Positions 1 to 9,828 are shown, numbered from the stretch's first letter. The stretch: 33,281 nt of DNA from Rugosibacter sp. (GCA_011620215.1 WOZP01000067.1:4837-38117); one strand, 5' to 3'. Notes: a model not told the origin generated them from the sequence alone. Translations and numbers: made by a program.

Positions 1-63
1 ATCTGCGCTGTGTAATCTGAATTGTTTAGCCGAATACTCAGAAAATCCGAAGAAAGAACCTGA

Positions 64-1308
64 ATGAAACGTGTCGATGATTTTCGCCTGCAATTAGGCT
101 CGCATGAATTGGTGCCCATCATGGTGGGCGGTATGGGCGTGGATATTTCAACCGTCGCGCTCGCCCTTGAAGTGGCTCGCCTGGGCGGAGTGGGCCATAT
201 TTCGGACGCCATGGTACCCACGGTGTCTGATCGTCGGTTCAACACCAAGTTCGTCAAAGACAAACTTCAGCTCTACAAGCTCAACGTTGCTAACACCGAT
301 AAATCCAGCGTTAAATTTGATTTGGACATGCTTGCTGAAGCCACGGCGCTGCACGTGCGCCATGCTATGGACGCCAAACAAGGCAGCGGCATGATTTTTG
401 TCAATTGCATGGAAAAGCTGACCATGAACGCGCCCAAGGAAACCTTGCGCGTACGCATGAGCGCCGCGATGAATGCCGGAATTGATGGCATTACACTCTC
501 AGCCGGCCTGCACCTGGGCACCTTTGCCCTGATTGAAGACCACCCGCGCTTTCGCGACGTCAAACTCGGCATCATTGTTTCCTCGTTGCGCGCCTTGCAA
601 CTGTTCCTCAAGAAAGTCGCGCGCACCAATCGCCTGCCTGATTACATCATTATCGAAGGCCCGTTAGCGGGCGGACATCTGGGCTTTGGCATGGATTGGA
701 TGCAGTATGATCTCGCCACGATTTTTGTCGAAATCCGTGACTGGATGGCCGCGCAGCAACTGGACATTCCGCTGATCCCCGCAGGCGGCATTTTTACGGG
801 TTCGGATGCCACGGGTTTTCTTGCCCAGGGTGCAGCGGCGGTGCAGGTAGCGACACGTTTTACCGTGACAAACGAGTGCGGCCTGCCCGATCACGTCAAA
901 CAGGAATACTTCAAAGCCAGCGAAGAAGATATCGTAGTCAACACGATTTCACCCACCGGCTATCCCATGCGCATGTTGAAAAACAGCCCCGCCATTGGCG
1001 ATGGCATTCGCCCCAACTGTGAGGCTTATGGCTACTTGCTGGATGCTAACGGCAATTGCCAATACATCGATGCCTACAATCGCGAAGTGGCGCTGCATCC
1101 CGATGCAAAAAAAATCAGGGTGTGGGATAAAACCTGTCTTTGCACGCAAATGCGCAACTTTGATTGCTGGACCTGCGGCCAACAAACCTATCGTCTCAAA
1201 GACACCTCTCGTCGCAGCGCAAACGGCGACTACCAACTGCTCACTGCCGAACAGGTTTTTCACGACTACCAATTCAGCATTAACAACGAGATTGCACTTC
1301 CTGGCTAA
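64..1308 (+). CDS. nitronate monooxygenase / 2-nitropropane dioxygenase family flavoprotein with Cys-rich C-terminus
   Basis: FMN-dependent TIM-barrel enzyme of the NPD/nitronate monooxygenase family, which oxidises alkyl nitronates; the true substrate here is unknown. Visible family motifs: PIMVGGMGV near residues 18-26, EGPLAGGHLG at 198-207 (the His matches the catalytic His of the family), PAGGIFTGSD at 239-248 and GAAAVQVATRF at 256-266, the last two being the usual phosphate-binding part of the barrel. At 414 aa it is longer than typical bacterial members (roughly 320-350 aa). The extra C-terminal part holds a four-cysteine cluster CxCx7CxxC at residues 358-371. The ATG at 64 has only a weak purine-rich site (GAAGAAAG) before it. 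It converges on the MFS transporter gene with about 25 nt between stops. Family assignment is confident; the reaction is not. Confidence 0.88.
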   Translation: MKRVDDFRLQLGSHELVPIMVGGMGVDISTVALALEVARLGGVGHISDAMVPTVSDRRFNTKFVKDKLQLYKLNVANTDKSSVKFDLDMLAEATALHVRHAMDAKQGSGMIFVNCMEKLTMNAPKETLRVRMSAAMNAGIDGITLSAGLHLGTFALIEDHPRFRDVKLGIIVSSLRALQLFLKKVARTNRLPDYIIIEGPLAGGHLGFGMDWMQYDLATIFVEIRDWMAAQQLDIPLIPAGGIFTGSDATGFLAQGAAAVQVATRFTVTNECGLPDHVKQEYFKASEEDIVVNTISPTGYPMRMLKNSPAIGDGIRPNCEAYGYLLDANGNCQYIDAYNREVALHPDAKKIRVWDKTCLCTQMRNFDCWTCGQQTYRLKDTSRRSANGDYQLLTAEQVFHDYQFSINNEIALPG

Positions 1309-1333
1309 TCATTAGCGGTGGTAAAACTCGTTT

Positions 1334-2662
1334 TTATATTTTTGGCAGCACCCAATACAACCCGCTCACCGCCGCCACATTCGCCAAAGCGATCAGGGCG
1401 AATAGCGCAGGAATCGAAACCCCTGCGGCGAGCATAGCGGCGGCACCGAGCGCCCCCACCACCATAAACAGCGCGTTGACAATATTGTTGGCCGCAATCA
1501 TGCGCGCACGATACGAGGGCTCGCTGGCCTGTTGCAGCAAAGTGTACAGCGGCACGGTAAATAAACCGCCACAGATACCCAGTCCGGTGAGATCAGCTAA
1601 TACGCGAAAAATAGCGGGTTGATGCAACAGCGCCGTTGCGCTCAATAAAGTGCCTGTGGCTAATGGCGTCACACCAAGGCCAATCGTCTGCGAAGCAAAA
1701 TAAAGATCCAGGGCAAACAGGCTCAAGCCCAAGCCCCCAACCAAGATCAGCAATTGCATCCGCACACGCTGCTGCCGCGTGAGCCATTCACACAAGAATG
1801 AGCCTGCACCGATGCCCACAATAAAAGCAGCCAGGAGCAGCGTGACGCTGCGCTCATTCCCACGCAAAATATCTTTGGCATAGGCTGGGATTTGCACGAG
1901 GAAAATCGCGCCATACAACCAGAACCATGAAATGCCCAGCAGCGCGCCAAAGGCGGGACGATTCTGCCGCGCATACGCCAGATTGTGCAAAGTCTCGGCA
2001 AACGGATGACGACTCATGCGTAAACTCGGCGCTGGTGGTACGGCTACGGGAATACCGCGAGCAGCAAAATAGCCACCCAGCGCAATGACCCCACCGACGG
2101 CAGGAATCCACACAGTGGATCCTTCCACACCAGCCAACAATCCACCCAGTAAAGTGCCCGACAGGATCGCAATAAAAGTGCCCGTTTCAATCAGCGCATT
2201 GCCACCCATGAGTTCTGAGGCGGCGAGATGCTGCGGCAAGATCGCATATTTGATGGGACCAAACACCGTCGAATGCAGTCCAAGCAAAAACAGCGCAAGC
2301 AATAAAACTGACAGCTGTTGCATTAAAAAGCCCACTCCAGCAATGAGCACAATCATCAGCTCAAACAGCTTCACCCATCGCGTGAGCCAGGCTTTGTCGT
2401 ACTTATCGGCTAGCTGTCCGGCGCTGGCTGAAAACAGAAAAAACGGCAAAATGAAAATGCCTGCCGCAAGGTTCGCCAGCACGCCGGGCGAGAGCGTTGT
2501 CCAGTGGTTTGCCTGAAATGTAAGCAGCACGATCATCGCGTTTTTGATGACGTTATCATTCAAGGCCCCTAAAAACTGGGTGATGAACAGAGGCAAAAAC
2601 CGCCGCTGGCGCAAAAGATTAAGGGGACTAGGCGAACCAGGTAGAGCAGAAGAATCACTCAT
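1334..2662 (-). CDS. MFS transporter, LplT-like (lysophospholipid transporter family)
   Basis: Inner-membrane protein of 442 aa with about 12 hydrophobic segments. The N-terminus (LPLFITQFLGALNDNVIKNA, about residues 23-42) closely resembles the start of LplT and the transporter half of Aas-type fusion proteins, which flip lysophospholipids inward for re-acylation. LplT of E. coli is about 397 aa, so this is slightly longer. The ATG overlaps the TGA of recG by 4 nt (ATGA), so the two are translationally coupled in a leftward ridA-recG-MFS unit. No acyltransferase (aas/plsC) is adjacent, so lysophospholipid as substrate is inference; a generic MFS role remains possible. A short stretch at 2022-2044, coding for a Pro/Ala-rich loop, weakly resembles the dispersed repeat described elsewhere. 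Confidence 0.85.
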   Translation of the reverse strand: MSDSSALPGSPSPLNLLRQRRFLPLFITQFLGALNDNVIKNAMIVLLTFQANHWTTLSPGVLANLAAGIFILPFFLFSASAGQLADKYDKAWLTRWVKLFELMIVLIAGVGFLMQQLSVLLLALFLLGLHSTVFGPIKYAILPQHLAASELMGGNALIETGTFIAILSGTLLGGLLAGVEGSTVWIPAVGGVIALGGYFAARGIPVAVPPAPSLRMSRHPFAETLHNLAYARQNRPAFGALLGISWFWLYGAIFLVQIPAYAKDILRGNERSVTLLLAAFIVGIGAGSFLCEWLTRQQRVRMQLLILVGGLGLSLFALDLYFASQTIGLGVTPLATGTLLSATALLHQPAIFRVLADLTGLGICGGLFTVPLYTLLQQASEPSYRARMIAANNIVNALFMVVGALGAAAMLAAGVSIPALFALIALANVAAVSGLYWVLPKI

Positions 2663-4743
2663 GCTTTTAATAACTCCTCGCGCCCGCCCAGCCAGCGGTC
2701 GAGATGCGCCTGGGCAATCGCGGGGGTTTCCCGCAGCAAGGTATCCGCCAGTTGCCGTGCCTGTTCAACCAAGGCGGCGTCTTCCAGATCCGCATAGCGC
2801 AACAGGGGTAAGCCACTTTGCCGTGCGCCGATAAATTCGCCTGGCCCGCGCAGACGTAAATCTTCCCTGGCGATCTCGAAGCCATCCGTACTTTGAAAAA
2901 TCACTTTGAGCCGCGCACGCGCTATCTGCCCCAACGGCTGGGCGTAAAGCAGAATGCATACAGATTGCGCCGCCCCGCGCCCGACGCGGCCGCGTAACTG
3001 ATGCAACTGCGACAGACCAAAGCGTTCCGCGTGTTCAATGATCATCAAGCTGGCATTGGGTACATCGACGCCGACCTCAATCACCGTCGTTGCGACCAGC
3101 ACATGAATCTGGTTCGCGGCGAAGGCCGCCATGACAGCGGCTTTTTCTTCGCCCTTTAACCGGCCATGCACCAGCCCGATGCGTAGATCGGGTAGGTCAG
3201 CCAAAAGCTGCGCGAAAGTGTCTTCAGCGGTTTGCAGCTGCAGAGTTTCGCTTTCGGTAATCAGCGGGCACACCCAATAGGCCTGCCCGCCGACACGGCA
3301 GGCCTCACGCACGCGAGCGATAATCTCGGCACGTCGTGTGGCAGAAACCAGCCGGGTGCTCACCGGCGTTCTGCCTGGCGGCAGCTCGTCTAGGACGGAG
3401 ACATCGAGATCTGCGTAGTAGCTCATCGCCAGCGTGCGCGGAATGGGTGTCGCCGACATGGTGAGCTGGTGTGCAAAGCGGCCTTTTTCTTTCAACGCCA
3501 AACGCTGGCGGACGCCGAAGCGATGTTGTTCATCCACAATCGCCAGCCCCAGACGATGGAACATCACGCCTTCTTCAATGAGCGCATGGGTGCCTATCAT
3601 CAACGCCGTCTCACCAGTGCCGACTTTTTCAAGCACGGCAGCCTTGTCCCGCTTTTTCAGGCTGCCCGTGAGCCAGGCCACCTCAATCCCCAAGGGTGCC
3701 AACCAGACAGAAAGTTTACGGTAATGCTGTTCAGCGAGAATTTCTGTCGGTGCCATAAGCGCTGCCTGATAGCCTGCCTCGACAGCATGCAACATGGCCA
3801 ACGCAGCGACAATGGTTTTACCGCTACCCACGTCGCCCTGCAGCAAGCGTTGCATCGGGTGTGGCTGAGCCAGATCGCCAGCGATCTCATGCCACGCGCG
3901 TTGCTGCGCGCCGGTTAACCGGAACGGCAACACGGCGAGTAACTGCTGCGTGAGCGTACCGTTGGCCTCAAGCTGTGGCGCACCGCGGGCACGGCGCGCC
4001 GTATAAGCTCGGCGCAAAGATAGTTGCTGAGCCAAAAGCTCATCAAACTGCACGCGTCGCCAGGCTGGGTGATGACGCGATTCAAGTTGCTCAAGTAGAC
4101 ACCCCGGAGGCGGCGCGTGCAACAAACGCACCGCATCGGAAAAAGCGGGCAATCCGAGCTTGGCCAACTCGTCAGCGGGCAAGGTGTCGGTGAGATCGCC
4201 CTGTGTCAGAGCGCGGTCGATCAATCGACGCAAGGTAGCCTGCCCCAATCCGGCGGTGGTAGGATAAACCGGCGTTAGACTCGTGGGCAGTGCTGCAGTG
4301 CCTGCGTCTGAACTTGCCACAACATGGAACCGGGGGTGGATAATTTCAGCGCCCAAAAAACCATCGCGCAATTCGCCAAAGACCCGCAGGCGCGCGCCGG
4401 GTTGCAGCACTTTTTGCTGACTCGGATAAAAGTTCAAAAACCGCAGGGTGAGTGTGCCGCTGTCAAGTGTACCGCTGTCAAGTGTGCCGCTATCATCTTG
4501 AACGCGCACCACCAATTGTCGGCGCGGACGAAACACCAGGTCACAACTGACTACCACGACCTCAAACTGCGCGGCCACCCCAGGGAGAGCATCACTCACC
4601 GCAGTAATGCGAGTTTCGTCCTCGTAGCGCAGCGGCAAGTGCAACACAAAGTCGACGTCACGGCGCAAACCCAGCCGCGCCAAGCGCCCTGCCAGCGTGT
4701 TGCCAGCCGACCCCGCTAATTTTTTTTCGCGACGTTCAGCCAA
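2659..4743 (-). CDS. recG: ATP-dependent DNA helicase RecG
   Basis: RecG, the superfamily 2 helicase that regresses stalled replication forks and branch-migrates Holliday junctions. Order seen: N-terminal wedge/OB region ([11 protein letters not shown] at 35-45), Walker [13 protein letters not shown]-type box VDEQHRFG, motif [13 protein letters not shown], then the C-terminal helicase half with RGRVGRG and the RecG-typical tail ([18 protein letters not shown]). At 694 aa it matches the E. coli protein (693 aa). The start is TTG at 4743: the codon before it is a stop, so no longer start is possible in frame, and it overlaps the ridA end by 8 nt. Odd feature: a 15-bp triplication gives three copies of DSGTL (residues 84-98) inside the wedge domain where E. 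coli has a single equivalent. Confidence 0.97.
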   Translation of the reverse strand: MAERREKKLAGSAGNTLAGRLARLGLRRDVDFVLHLPLRYEDETRITAVSDALPGVAAQFEVVVVSCDLVFRPRRQLVVRVQDDSGTLDSGTLDSGTLTLRFLNFYPSQQKVLQPGARLRVFGELRDGFLGAEIIHPRFHVVASSDAGTAALPTSLTPVYPTTAGLGQATLRRLIDRALTQGDLTDTLPADELAKLGLPAFSDAVRLLHAPPPGCLLEQLESRHHPAWRRVQFDELLAQQLSLRRAYTARRARGAPQLEANGTLTQQLLAVLPFRLTGAQQRAWHEIAGDLAQPHPMQRLLQGDVGSGKTIVAALAMLHAVEAGYQAALMAPTEILAEQHYRKLSVWLAPLGIEVAWLTGSLKKRDKAAVLEKVGTGETALMIGTHALIEEGVMFHRLGLAIVDEQHRFGVRQRLALKEKGRFAHQLTMSATPIPRTLAMSYYADLDVSVLDELPPGRTPVSTRLVSATRRAEIIARVREACRVGGQAYWVCPLITESETLQLQTAEDTFAQLLADLPDLRIGLVHGRLKGEEKAAVMAAFAANQIHVLVATTVIEVGVDVPNASLMIIEHAERFGLSQLHQLRGRVGRGAAQSVCILLYAQPLGQIARARLKVIFQSTDGFEIAREDLRLRGPGEFIGARQSGLPLLRYADLEDAALVEQARQLADTLLRETPAIAQAHLDRWLGGREELLKA
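3601..3629 (+). repeat. dispersed repeat, probable diverged copy within recG
   Basis: CAACGCCGT, two bases (CT), then CACCAGTGCCGACTTTTT, which matches the 18-bp core at 16 positions with the same spacing. It encodes [10 protein letters not shown] on the recG strand, next to a conserved RecG motif, so part of the likeness may be protein-driven. Confidence 0.45.
4450..4495 (-). repeat. 15-bp tandem repeat x3 inside recG
   Basis: On the plus strand AGTGTGCCGCTGTCA is repeated three times (4451-4465, 4466-4480, 4481-4495) with a single substitution in the second and in the third copy. Read on the minus strand it encodes DSGTL three times, keeping frame. It lies in the OB-fold/wedge part of RecG, next to [10 protein letters not shown]. 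Confidence 0.9.
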
Positions 4744-5116
4744 TCACCAGAACCGCATCGGCCTCGACCAATGCATCACGCGGCAAGGCTTTTACACCCA
4801 CCGCAGCCCGCGCTGGATAGGGCGCTGTGAAATACCGCGCCATGACGTCATTCACTTTGACAAAGTGCGCCAGATCGGTGAGATAAATCGTTACACGCAC
4901 GGCGTCATTCAGCGTTGCACCAGCGGCTTCACTCACCGCTTTCAGATTTTCAAAAACGCGCACAATCTGCGCATCAATGCCTTCAGCCATTTGCATGGTG
5001 GCCGGATCCAAACCAATCTGGCCCGACAAATACACCGTATTACCCGCTTGCACGGCTTGTGAATAAGGACCAATCGCAGCAGGCGCCGCAGAGGTTGCAA
5101 TGATTTTTCGGCTCAT
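4736..5116 (-). CDS. ridA: RidA family reactive imine/enamine deaminase
   Basis: Small YjgF/YER057c/UK114-family protein, 126 aa from the chosen start, that in E. coli hydrolyses reactive 2-aminoacrylate-type intermediates from PLP enzymes. Visible: [20 protein letters not shown] near the N-terminus, the family [11 protein letters not shown]-like strand (here [11 protein letters not shown]), and PARAAVGV, whose Arg matches the essential Arg105 of E. coli RidA. An upstream in-frame TTG (5152) would add 12 residues ([11 protein letters not shown]) not found in the family, so the ATG at 5116 (MSRKIIATS), which has GAGAA before it, is preferred. First gene of the leftward ridA-recG-MFS unit; its TGA lies inside the start of recG. 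Confidence 0.92.
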   Translation of the reverse strand: MSRKIIATSAAPAAIGPYSQAVQAGNTVYLSGQIGLDPATMQMAEGIDAQIVRVFENLKAVSEAAGATLNDAVRVTIYLTDLAHFVKVNDVMARYFTAPYPARAAVGVKALPRDALVEADAVLVIG

Positions 5117-5157
5117 CAATTCATTCTCGGATAGGTTAATAAATAATGACAAAATAA

Positions 5158-5811
5158 CTACTTCAGCATCACCAACACGCTCTCTTCAATGCCCAGCGCC
5201 TTGAGCTTGGCACGTGCCTCATCCGCCTCTGCACGCGTAGCAAAAGGGCCCACATGCACCCGGGCTTCAACCACAACAGGTACGCCTTGCGCCTGCATTT
5301 TTTGACGCAGCTTTTCTGCATTCGCCACGGTATTGAACACGCCTAACTGCACGCCGAAATGTTGCGCTCCTGAGGATTTTTTCGTCGGGATGAGTGGCTG
5401 AGAAACAAATACCTCTGTGGAGTCAGCCGTTGTCATTGCGGGCGGCGTTGCGTGGGCAGCCACAGCAGGCTGTGCTCCGGTAATATGAACAATACCCGCT
5501 TGCTGCGGGGTAACCTCTCCGGCACCTGTTACAGGCGAAGCAATCGGGGGTGGCGACTGACCAGCTGGCGTGGCAGGTAAAGGTAGCAAGGGCGATGCTG
5601 GCAACGACTGAGATGTCGATGGTAGCTGCGGCAAAGCGCCCTGCGAAACCCACGGTAAGCCGCTGGAGCGTAGCGCACCCCCAATTACCCAGAGGCCAAG
5701 CAGGCCCACCGTAATAATGGTGATCGTCGCAATCCGCGTGACGGTGCGATCTTTAATGGCCTCGTCCATCATGTTCGCGGGTTCTTCTTGCGGCTCTATG
5801 CCGTCTACCAT
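5158..5811 (-). CDS. SPOR-domain membrane protein
   Basis: 217-aa bitopic inner-membrane protein. Order: short acidic cytoplasmic N-terminus, one membrane segment (about residues 26-47, [19 protein letters not shown]), a long Pro/Ala/Ser-rich periplasmic linker, and a C-terminal SPOR domain (from about [19 protein letters not shown] to the end, with [20 protein letters not shown]). SPOR domains bind denuded septal peptidoglycan, so a role at the division site or cell wall is likely by family. The ATG at 5811 ([10 protein letters not shown]) is chosen over one 19 codons upstream because AAAGG sits at normal distance before it. It lies just upstream of ridA on the same strand. No closer identification (DedD/FtsN-type) is possible. 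Confidence 0.85.
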   Translation of the reverse strand: MVDGIEPQEEPANMMDEAIKDRTVTRIATITIITVGLLGLWVIGGALRSSGLPWVSQGALPQLPSTSQSLPASPLLPLPATPAGQSPPPIASPVTGAGEVTPQQAGIVHITGAQPAVAAHATPPAMTTADSTEVFVSQPLIPTKKSSGAQHFGVQLGVFNTVANAEKLRQKMQAQGVPVVVEARVHVGPFATRAEADEARAKLKALGIEESVLVMLK

Positions 5812-6021
5812 CGTTATTACCTTTCGCCAACGCTGTATGTAGTAAATACCTTGTGCGTCCACGCTCAATCCAACCGGCCTTGATCATACCGCGTCTGCGA
5901 TCACATTAAAATGAGATCATCCTGTTCGGGTAAAAATACCTGGCCGTTTAAAATCAGTCTCTGGATAACACGCGAATCAACCATTTTTTACTATCACCTC
6001 GCACCAACCCCTGCCAACACC

Positions 6022-6618
6022 ATGAATAACGAACTTTGCATTGGCCTTGTTTCCATTTCTGATCGCGCCACGAACGGCGTGTATGTGGACCAAGGCTTAC
6101 CCGCCTTAGAAGCCTGGTTTGCCAGCGCGCTCATTTCTCCCTGGCGAATGGTGACGCGGTTGATTGCCGATGAACAAGCCTTGATTGAGCAAACGCTGAT
6201 TGAATTATGCGACACCGCAGGCTGTCATCTGGTGCTAACTACCGGCGGCACGGGCCCAGCGATGCGCGATGTCACCCCCGAAGCAACGCTGGCTGTGGCG
6301 CACAAAATCATGCCGGGTTTTGGGGAACAAATGCGCCAAATATCGCTGCAATTTGTTCCCACCGCCCTGCTCTCGCGCCAAGTCGGTGTCATACGCGGCC
6401 AATCGCTTATTCTCAATTTACCTGGCCAGCCAAAGTCAATCAAAGAAATACTGGAAGGGGTAAAAGATGCAGAAGGCAATCAGCAGGTTCCAGGCATCTT
6501 TGCCGCAGTGCCTTACTGTATTGACTTAATCGGCGGGCCATACATCGAGACCAATGAGGCTGTGGTCAAGAGCTTTCGACCGAAATCGGCAATCAAGCCA
6601 AAGACAACACCGCAGTAA
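6022..6618 (+). CDS. mogA: molybdopterin adenylyltransferase MogA
   Basis: 198-aa MogA, which adenylylates molybdopterin before MoeA inserts molybdenum, in the cytoplasm. Visible: start NNELCIGLVSISDRATNGVY typical of MogA, the MPT-binding TTGGTGPAMRDVTPEAT (about residues 75-91), and LPGQPKSIKEIL near the C-terminus. Upstream in-frame codons back to 5911 lack family similarity, so ATG 6022 is taken, where the conserved sequence begins. Its stop is separated by one nucleotide from the stop of the convergent esterase gene. No other moa/moe gene is nearby. The 210-nt gap to the divergent SPOR gene should hold both promoters; I cannot place them firmly. Confidence 0.94.
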   Translation: MNNELCIGLVSISDRATNGVYVDQGLPALEAWFASALISPWRMVTRLIADEQALIEQTLIELCDTAGCHLVLTTGGTGPAMRDVTPEATLAVAHKIMPGFGEQMRQISLQFVPTALLSRQVGVIRGQSLILNLPGQPKSIKEILEGVKDAEGNQQVPGIFAAVPYCIDLIGGPYIETNEAVVKSFRPKSAIKPKTTPQ

Positions 6619-6619
6619 G

Positions 6620-7294
6620 TCAGAGCACCCTATCCAGCCAGGCGCCAATGTCCGCCACCTCTTGCGGACAAACGGCGTGCCCCATGGCATAGCTTGCCCA
6701 CTCCACCGGGTAGCCTAGCGCCAGCAGCGCATCGCGTGAGCTTGCAGCCCGGTCAATGCTGATGATCTCGTCTGCTTTTCCATGCGCCATGAATACGGGT
6801 AAATCGGCATTCACCAATTGGCGCTCAGCAGCAAGTTTCCCGGCCAGTGGCAGATAGGTTGACAAAGCCATCACGCCAGCGAGCCGTTCGGTATGCCGTA
6901 ACGCCGTCATCAGGGCGACCGCACCTCCTTGCGAAAAGCCTGCGAGAACAATGCGATCAGCGGCAATGCCACGCGCACGCTCCTTCGCGATCAGTGCTTC
7001 AATGTGCTGTTGTGTCGCACGCAAACCCGCCTCATCCTCAACGCCGCCACCCAACGAAAAAATGTCATACCACGCACGCATGGACATACCATTGTTGATT
7101 GTCACGGGACGTACCGGCGCATGCGGAAACACAAAACGAACAGCAAGTCGAGATGGCAAATTGAGCGCTGGCACAATGGGTTCAAAATCATGCCCATCCG
7201 CCCCCAGACCATGCATCCAGATGACAGCTGCATCGGACGATTTGCCAGCGGTGTTGCCAACTTCTACCTCAACCATTTGTGAAGATTCATTCAT
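6620..7294 (-). CDS. alpha/beta-hydrolase carboxylesterase (phospholipase/carboxylesterase family)
   Basis: 224-aa serine hydrolase of the acyl-protein-thioesterase/carboxylesterase II family (E. coli YpfH, Pseudomonas EstB). Visible: oxyanion-loop IWMHGLGADGHDF (about 25-37), nucleophile elbow GFSQGG with Ser121, acid Asp175 in HGKADEII and base His206 in YAMGHAVCP. Start: ATG 7294 is chosen over a GTG three codons upstream (7303) because AAGG stands 8 nt before the ATG. No signal peptide, so cytoplasmic. It is convergent with mogA. Substrate unknown; family members hydrolyse short-chain esters or acyl-thioesters. Confidence 0.88.
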   Translation of the reverse strand: MNESSQMVEVEVGNTAGKSSDAAVIWMHGLGADGHDFEPIVPALNLPSRLAVRFVFPHAPVRPVTINNGMSMRAWYDIFSLGGGVEDEAGLRATQQHIEALIAKERARGIAADRIVLAGFSQGGAVALMTALRHTERLAGVMALSTYLPLAGKLAAERQLVNADLPVFMAHGKADEIISIDRAASSRDALLALGYPVEWASYAMGHAVCPQEVADIGAWLDRVL

Positions 7295-7328
7295 GGATAG
7301 CACCTTGTTTCGTGGTTCGATATTTTAA

Positions 7329-8171
7329 TCAGCACTGATCACCATCGCTACGCAACTGAGCACGCGCTTCTTTTTTCATGGAATACATTTTTCCATCGGC
7401 AATCTGCAATAACTCTTCAATACTCTGGCTCGAACCCGACCCAGTGACGCAACCAACGGACAGCGCAATCGGCCAGCCTTTGTTTTTAAAATCGGTCTTT
7501 GCCACTTCAATGATGCGATTGGCCAGCATTGAGCAAGAAGTAGCATCTGTTTCGGGAAATAATAAAGCAAACTCATCCCCACCAAACCGGGAAACCACGT
7601 CACCTGCCCTGGAGTTATTCGTAAGAATTACCGATAGCGCTTTGAGCGCCTCATCCCCCGCGTGATGGCCTTGTTCGTCATTCAAAGACTTGAATTGATC
7701 GATATCAATGAACAACAAAGAATAAGGCTTGCCTGACCGCTCGCTTCGCGCCTGTTCAATGGAAAATTTTTCAGTGAATTCAAGGCGATTAGCCAAACTC
7801 GTCAACATATCCCTGCGTGAAAACTCTCTTTCACGCCACACTTTGGCAATCACGCGACCAATCACAGTAAAAGTGACACTACGCGCAAAGGTGTTCAGTA
7901 GCCAGGCATTCCATGGGTAATCCGGATAGACGGCAAGAAACTCGCCTGTCGTCCAGACAATGCCCACAAAAATACCGACGATGGTCGGTATCTGTGTATC
8001 CGAGCGTCGCAAGGCACGAATCGAACTCAAACGTGCTGCATGAATAATAGGTATGCAATAGAAAACATCGAACGAGTAATAGGTAGCCGACTCGCGATAA
8101 GCGACAAAAGCGATCAGCAACACCTCTGCAACAATAAAAACCAAATTCCAGAAGTTATTAACTATTCTCAT
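7329..8171 (-). CDS. membrane-anchored diguanylate cyclase (GGDEF)
   Basis: 280-aa protein making cyclic di-GMP from GTP. About three hydrophobic segments fill residues 8-110 (for instance LVFIVAEVLLIAFVAY and IPTIVGIFVGIVWTTG), followed by a basic linker and a GGDEF domain. The active-site motif GGDEF is intact at 197-201, the metal-binding FIDIDQFKSLND lies at 154-165, and an inhibitory-site RxxD (RAGD, 188-191) sits five residues before GGDEF, so product inhibition is expected. The N-terminal part has no recognised sensor domain. No EAL domain is present; an HD-GYP gene lies at the far end of the window. The 146 nt between it and the aminopeptidase gene contain no gene. Confidence 0.92.
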   Translation of the reverse strand: MRIVNNFWNLVFIVAEVLLIAFVAYRESATYYSFDVFYCIPIIHAARLSSIRALRRSDTQIPTIVGIFVGIVWTTGEFLAVYPDYPWNAWLLNTFARSVTFTVIGRVIAKVWREREFSRRDMLTSLANRLEFTEKFSIEQARSERSGKPYSLLFIDIDQFKSLNDEQGHHAGDEALKALSVILTNNSRAGDVVSRFGGDEFALLFPETDATSCSMLANRIIEVAKTDFKNKGWPIALSVGCVTGSGSSQSIEELLQIADGKMYSMKKEARAQLRSDGDQC

Positions 8172-8317
8172 CTACCTGTTCCACGGTGAGTGCATCCAAT
8201 GAGTCGCTACACATTACAATCGTCACACTCGAAAATTTGCTTATCCCGATGATTTAAAAAAATTTTTGGCAATTCTAACATTGCATTCCATGCACCAAGG
8301 ACTTTACACTGAATTCA

Positions 8318-9781
8318 CTATTGCTCAAGCCATTGAGCTAACAGCATGGCACCCCAGGCCACCCCAAAACCCGTGAGATCACTGGCCACAGCACCCAGAC
8401 CGCCGGTACAACTGGCGGCGGACAGATCAACATGCAACCAGGCTCGCTTATTGGTGAAGCGCTGAAGAAATAGCGCTGCCAAAATGTGATCCGCCTCGCC
8501 ATCCAGTGTGCACTGTTTAATATCGGCCACTTTGGATTCAAGCGCAACAGCATAATCTTCCGCCAGAGGAAATACGCAAACCCGTTCGCCACTGGTCACG
8601 CCTGCCGCTACAGCCAAATCAACCAGGGGCGCTGCGCTGGCAAAAATGCCGGAATACCTCGTCCCCACGGCAACATGCATTGATCCGGTGAGAGTGGCGA
8701 AGTCGACCACGAGATCAGGTTTGTTGCGTGTCGCCAGCGTCAGCGTATCGGCCAGCACCATGCGGCCTTCGGCATCGGTATGCACAACTTCGATGGTCGT
8801 GCCATCAAGCGCGGTGATGATGTCGTTCTGTTTATACGCTGTGGCTGAAATATGGTTATGGGCAATCGCCAGCCAGCAGTCAATAGCCACCGGCAACTGC
8901 ATTTCAGCCGCCGCCAGCGTCAGCGCCAGGGCAACGGCTGATCCATTCATATCTTTGTGCATACCGGCCATATACCGCGCGGGTTTGAGATTGTGGCCAC
9001 CTGTATCAAAGCAGATGCCTTTGCCCACGAGTGCCACATTTTTTAATTTCTTGCGAGTTTTATTCGCGGGAACCGTCGGCCGATAACTTAGATGCACAAT
9101 CGCCGCATCATCCTCATGTGAGCCTTGAGCTACGGCACAAAAAGCACCTGCACCCATTTCTTTCAACTGCTTTAAACCATATTCCTCAATACCCAGGCCG
9201 TGCTCTTTCGCCAGGCGCCGAATACGTTGGCGATAGGTTGCAGGCGTCAGTTCATTTGGCGCCAAAGCCGTCAATTCACGGGCGAGATTATTTGCCTTGG
9301 CCAAAGCAATGACCGGATTAAGATCAGCCGTTTTAAGTGGACTGAATAATTCAATCTTTTCCAGCGCTACAGCAGGTTTTTTCTTGCGGACAGGTAGCGG
9401 GAAGCCATTCACCAATGCCGTAAACAAAAGATCCCGCGAAACATCTGCATCCGTTGCCCATAGAGTCAGTGTTTTCGGTGATTCCTCCAACAACAGCATT
9501 ACCGCTTGTCGCAAACGCGTGAGCTGTTCAAAACGGGGGAGTGTTGTATCACTCATGAGCAGCGCCACACGCTGGCCATCAGGCAAATCAATGGCCAACG
9601 GAGTCTTGGCGAGATCTGTCGGCTTCATGCCCTTGCGTTTCAACACTGCCAGCCATTGCGCACGTGCCGACAGCCCGATCGGCAAATCGGTATCTGCGGG
9701 AATGGCGATGAGGACATGGCCAGCAGTGTCAGATGCAGAAAAATCATGTACAGGATGTACAGCGATACGGGGGAGTGTCAT
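8318..9781 (-). CDS. leucyl aminopeptidase family protein (M17)
   Basis: 487-aa cytosolic M17 metallo-aminopeptidase, normally a hexamer with two metals per active site. Metal and catalytic residues line up with E. coli PepA: Lys and Asp in GKGICFDTGG, Lys in HNLKPA, Asp in HKDMNGSA, and Asp/Glu/Arg in HTDAEGRM. The signature is HTDAEGRM rather than the usual NTDAEGRL, and the protein looks like the second, PepA-like branch rather than PepA itself. Start: ATG 9781 (MTLPRIAV). An upstream ATG at 9826 would begin 3 nt after a consensus -10 box (9829-9834), leaving almost no leader, and adds a basic extension not seen in the family. Confidence 0.9.
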   Translation of the reverse strand: MTLPRIAVHPVHDFSASDTAGHVLIAIPADTDLPIGLSARAQWLAVLKRKGMKPTDLAKTPLAIDLPDGQRVALLMSDTTLPRFEQLTRLRQAVMLLLEESPKTLTLWATDADVSRDLLFTALVNGFPLPVRKKKPAVALEKIELFSPLKTADLNPVIALAKANNLARELTALAPNELTPATYRQRIRRLAKEHGLGIEEYGLKQLKEMGAGAFCAVAQGSHEDDAAIVHLSYRPTVPANKTRKKLKNVALVGKGICFDTGGHNLKPARYMAGMHKDMNGSAVALALTLAAAEMQLPVAIDCWLAIAHNHISATAYKQNDIITALDGTTIEVVHTDAEGRMVLADTLTLATRNKPDLVVDFATLTGSMHVAVGTRYSGIFASAAPLVDLAVAAGVTSGERVCVFPLAEDYAVALESKVADIKQCTLDGEADHILAALFLQRFTNKRAWLHVDLSAASCTGGLGAVASDLTGFGVAWGAMLLAQWLEQ

Positions 9782-9828
9782 GTTTTTAATCCATCTCTGA
9801 AGATGGTTACGCTTAAGCTGGAGCATGA

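Noticed and set aside
2022-2044. Weak copy of the dispersed repeat in the MFS gene
   Set aside because: Spacing fits but several core positions differ; kept only as a possible diverged copy, not as a feature.
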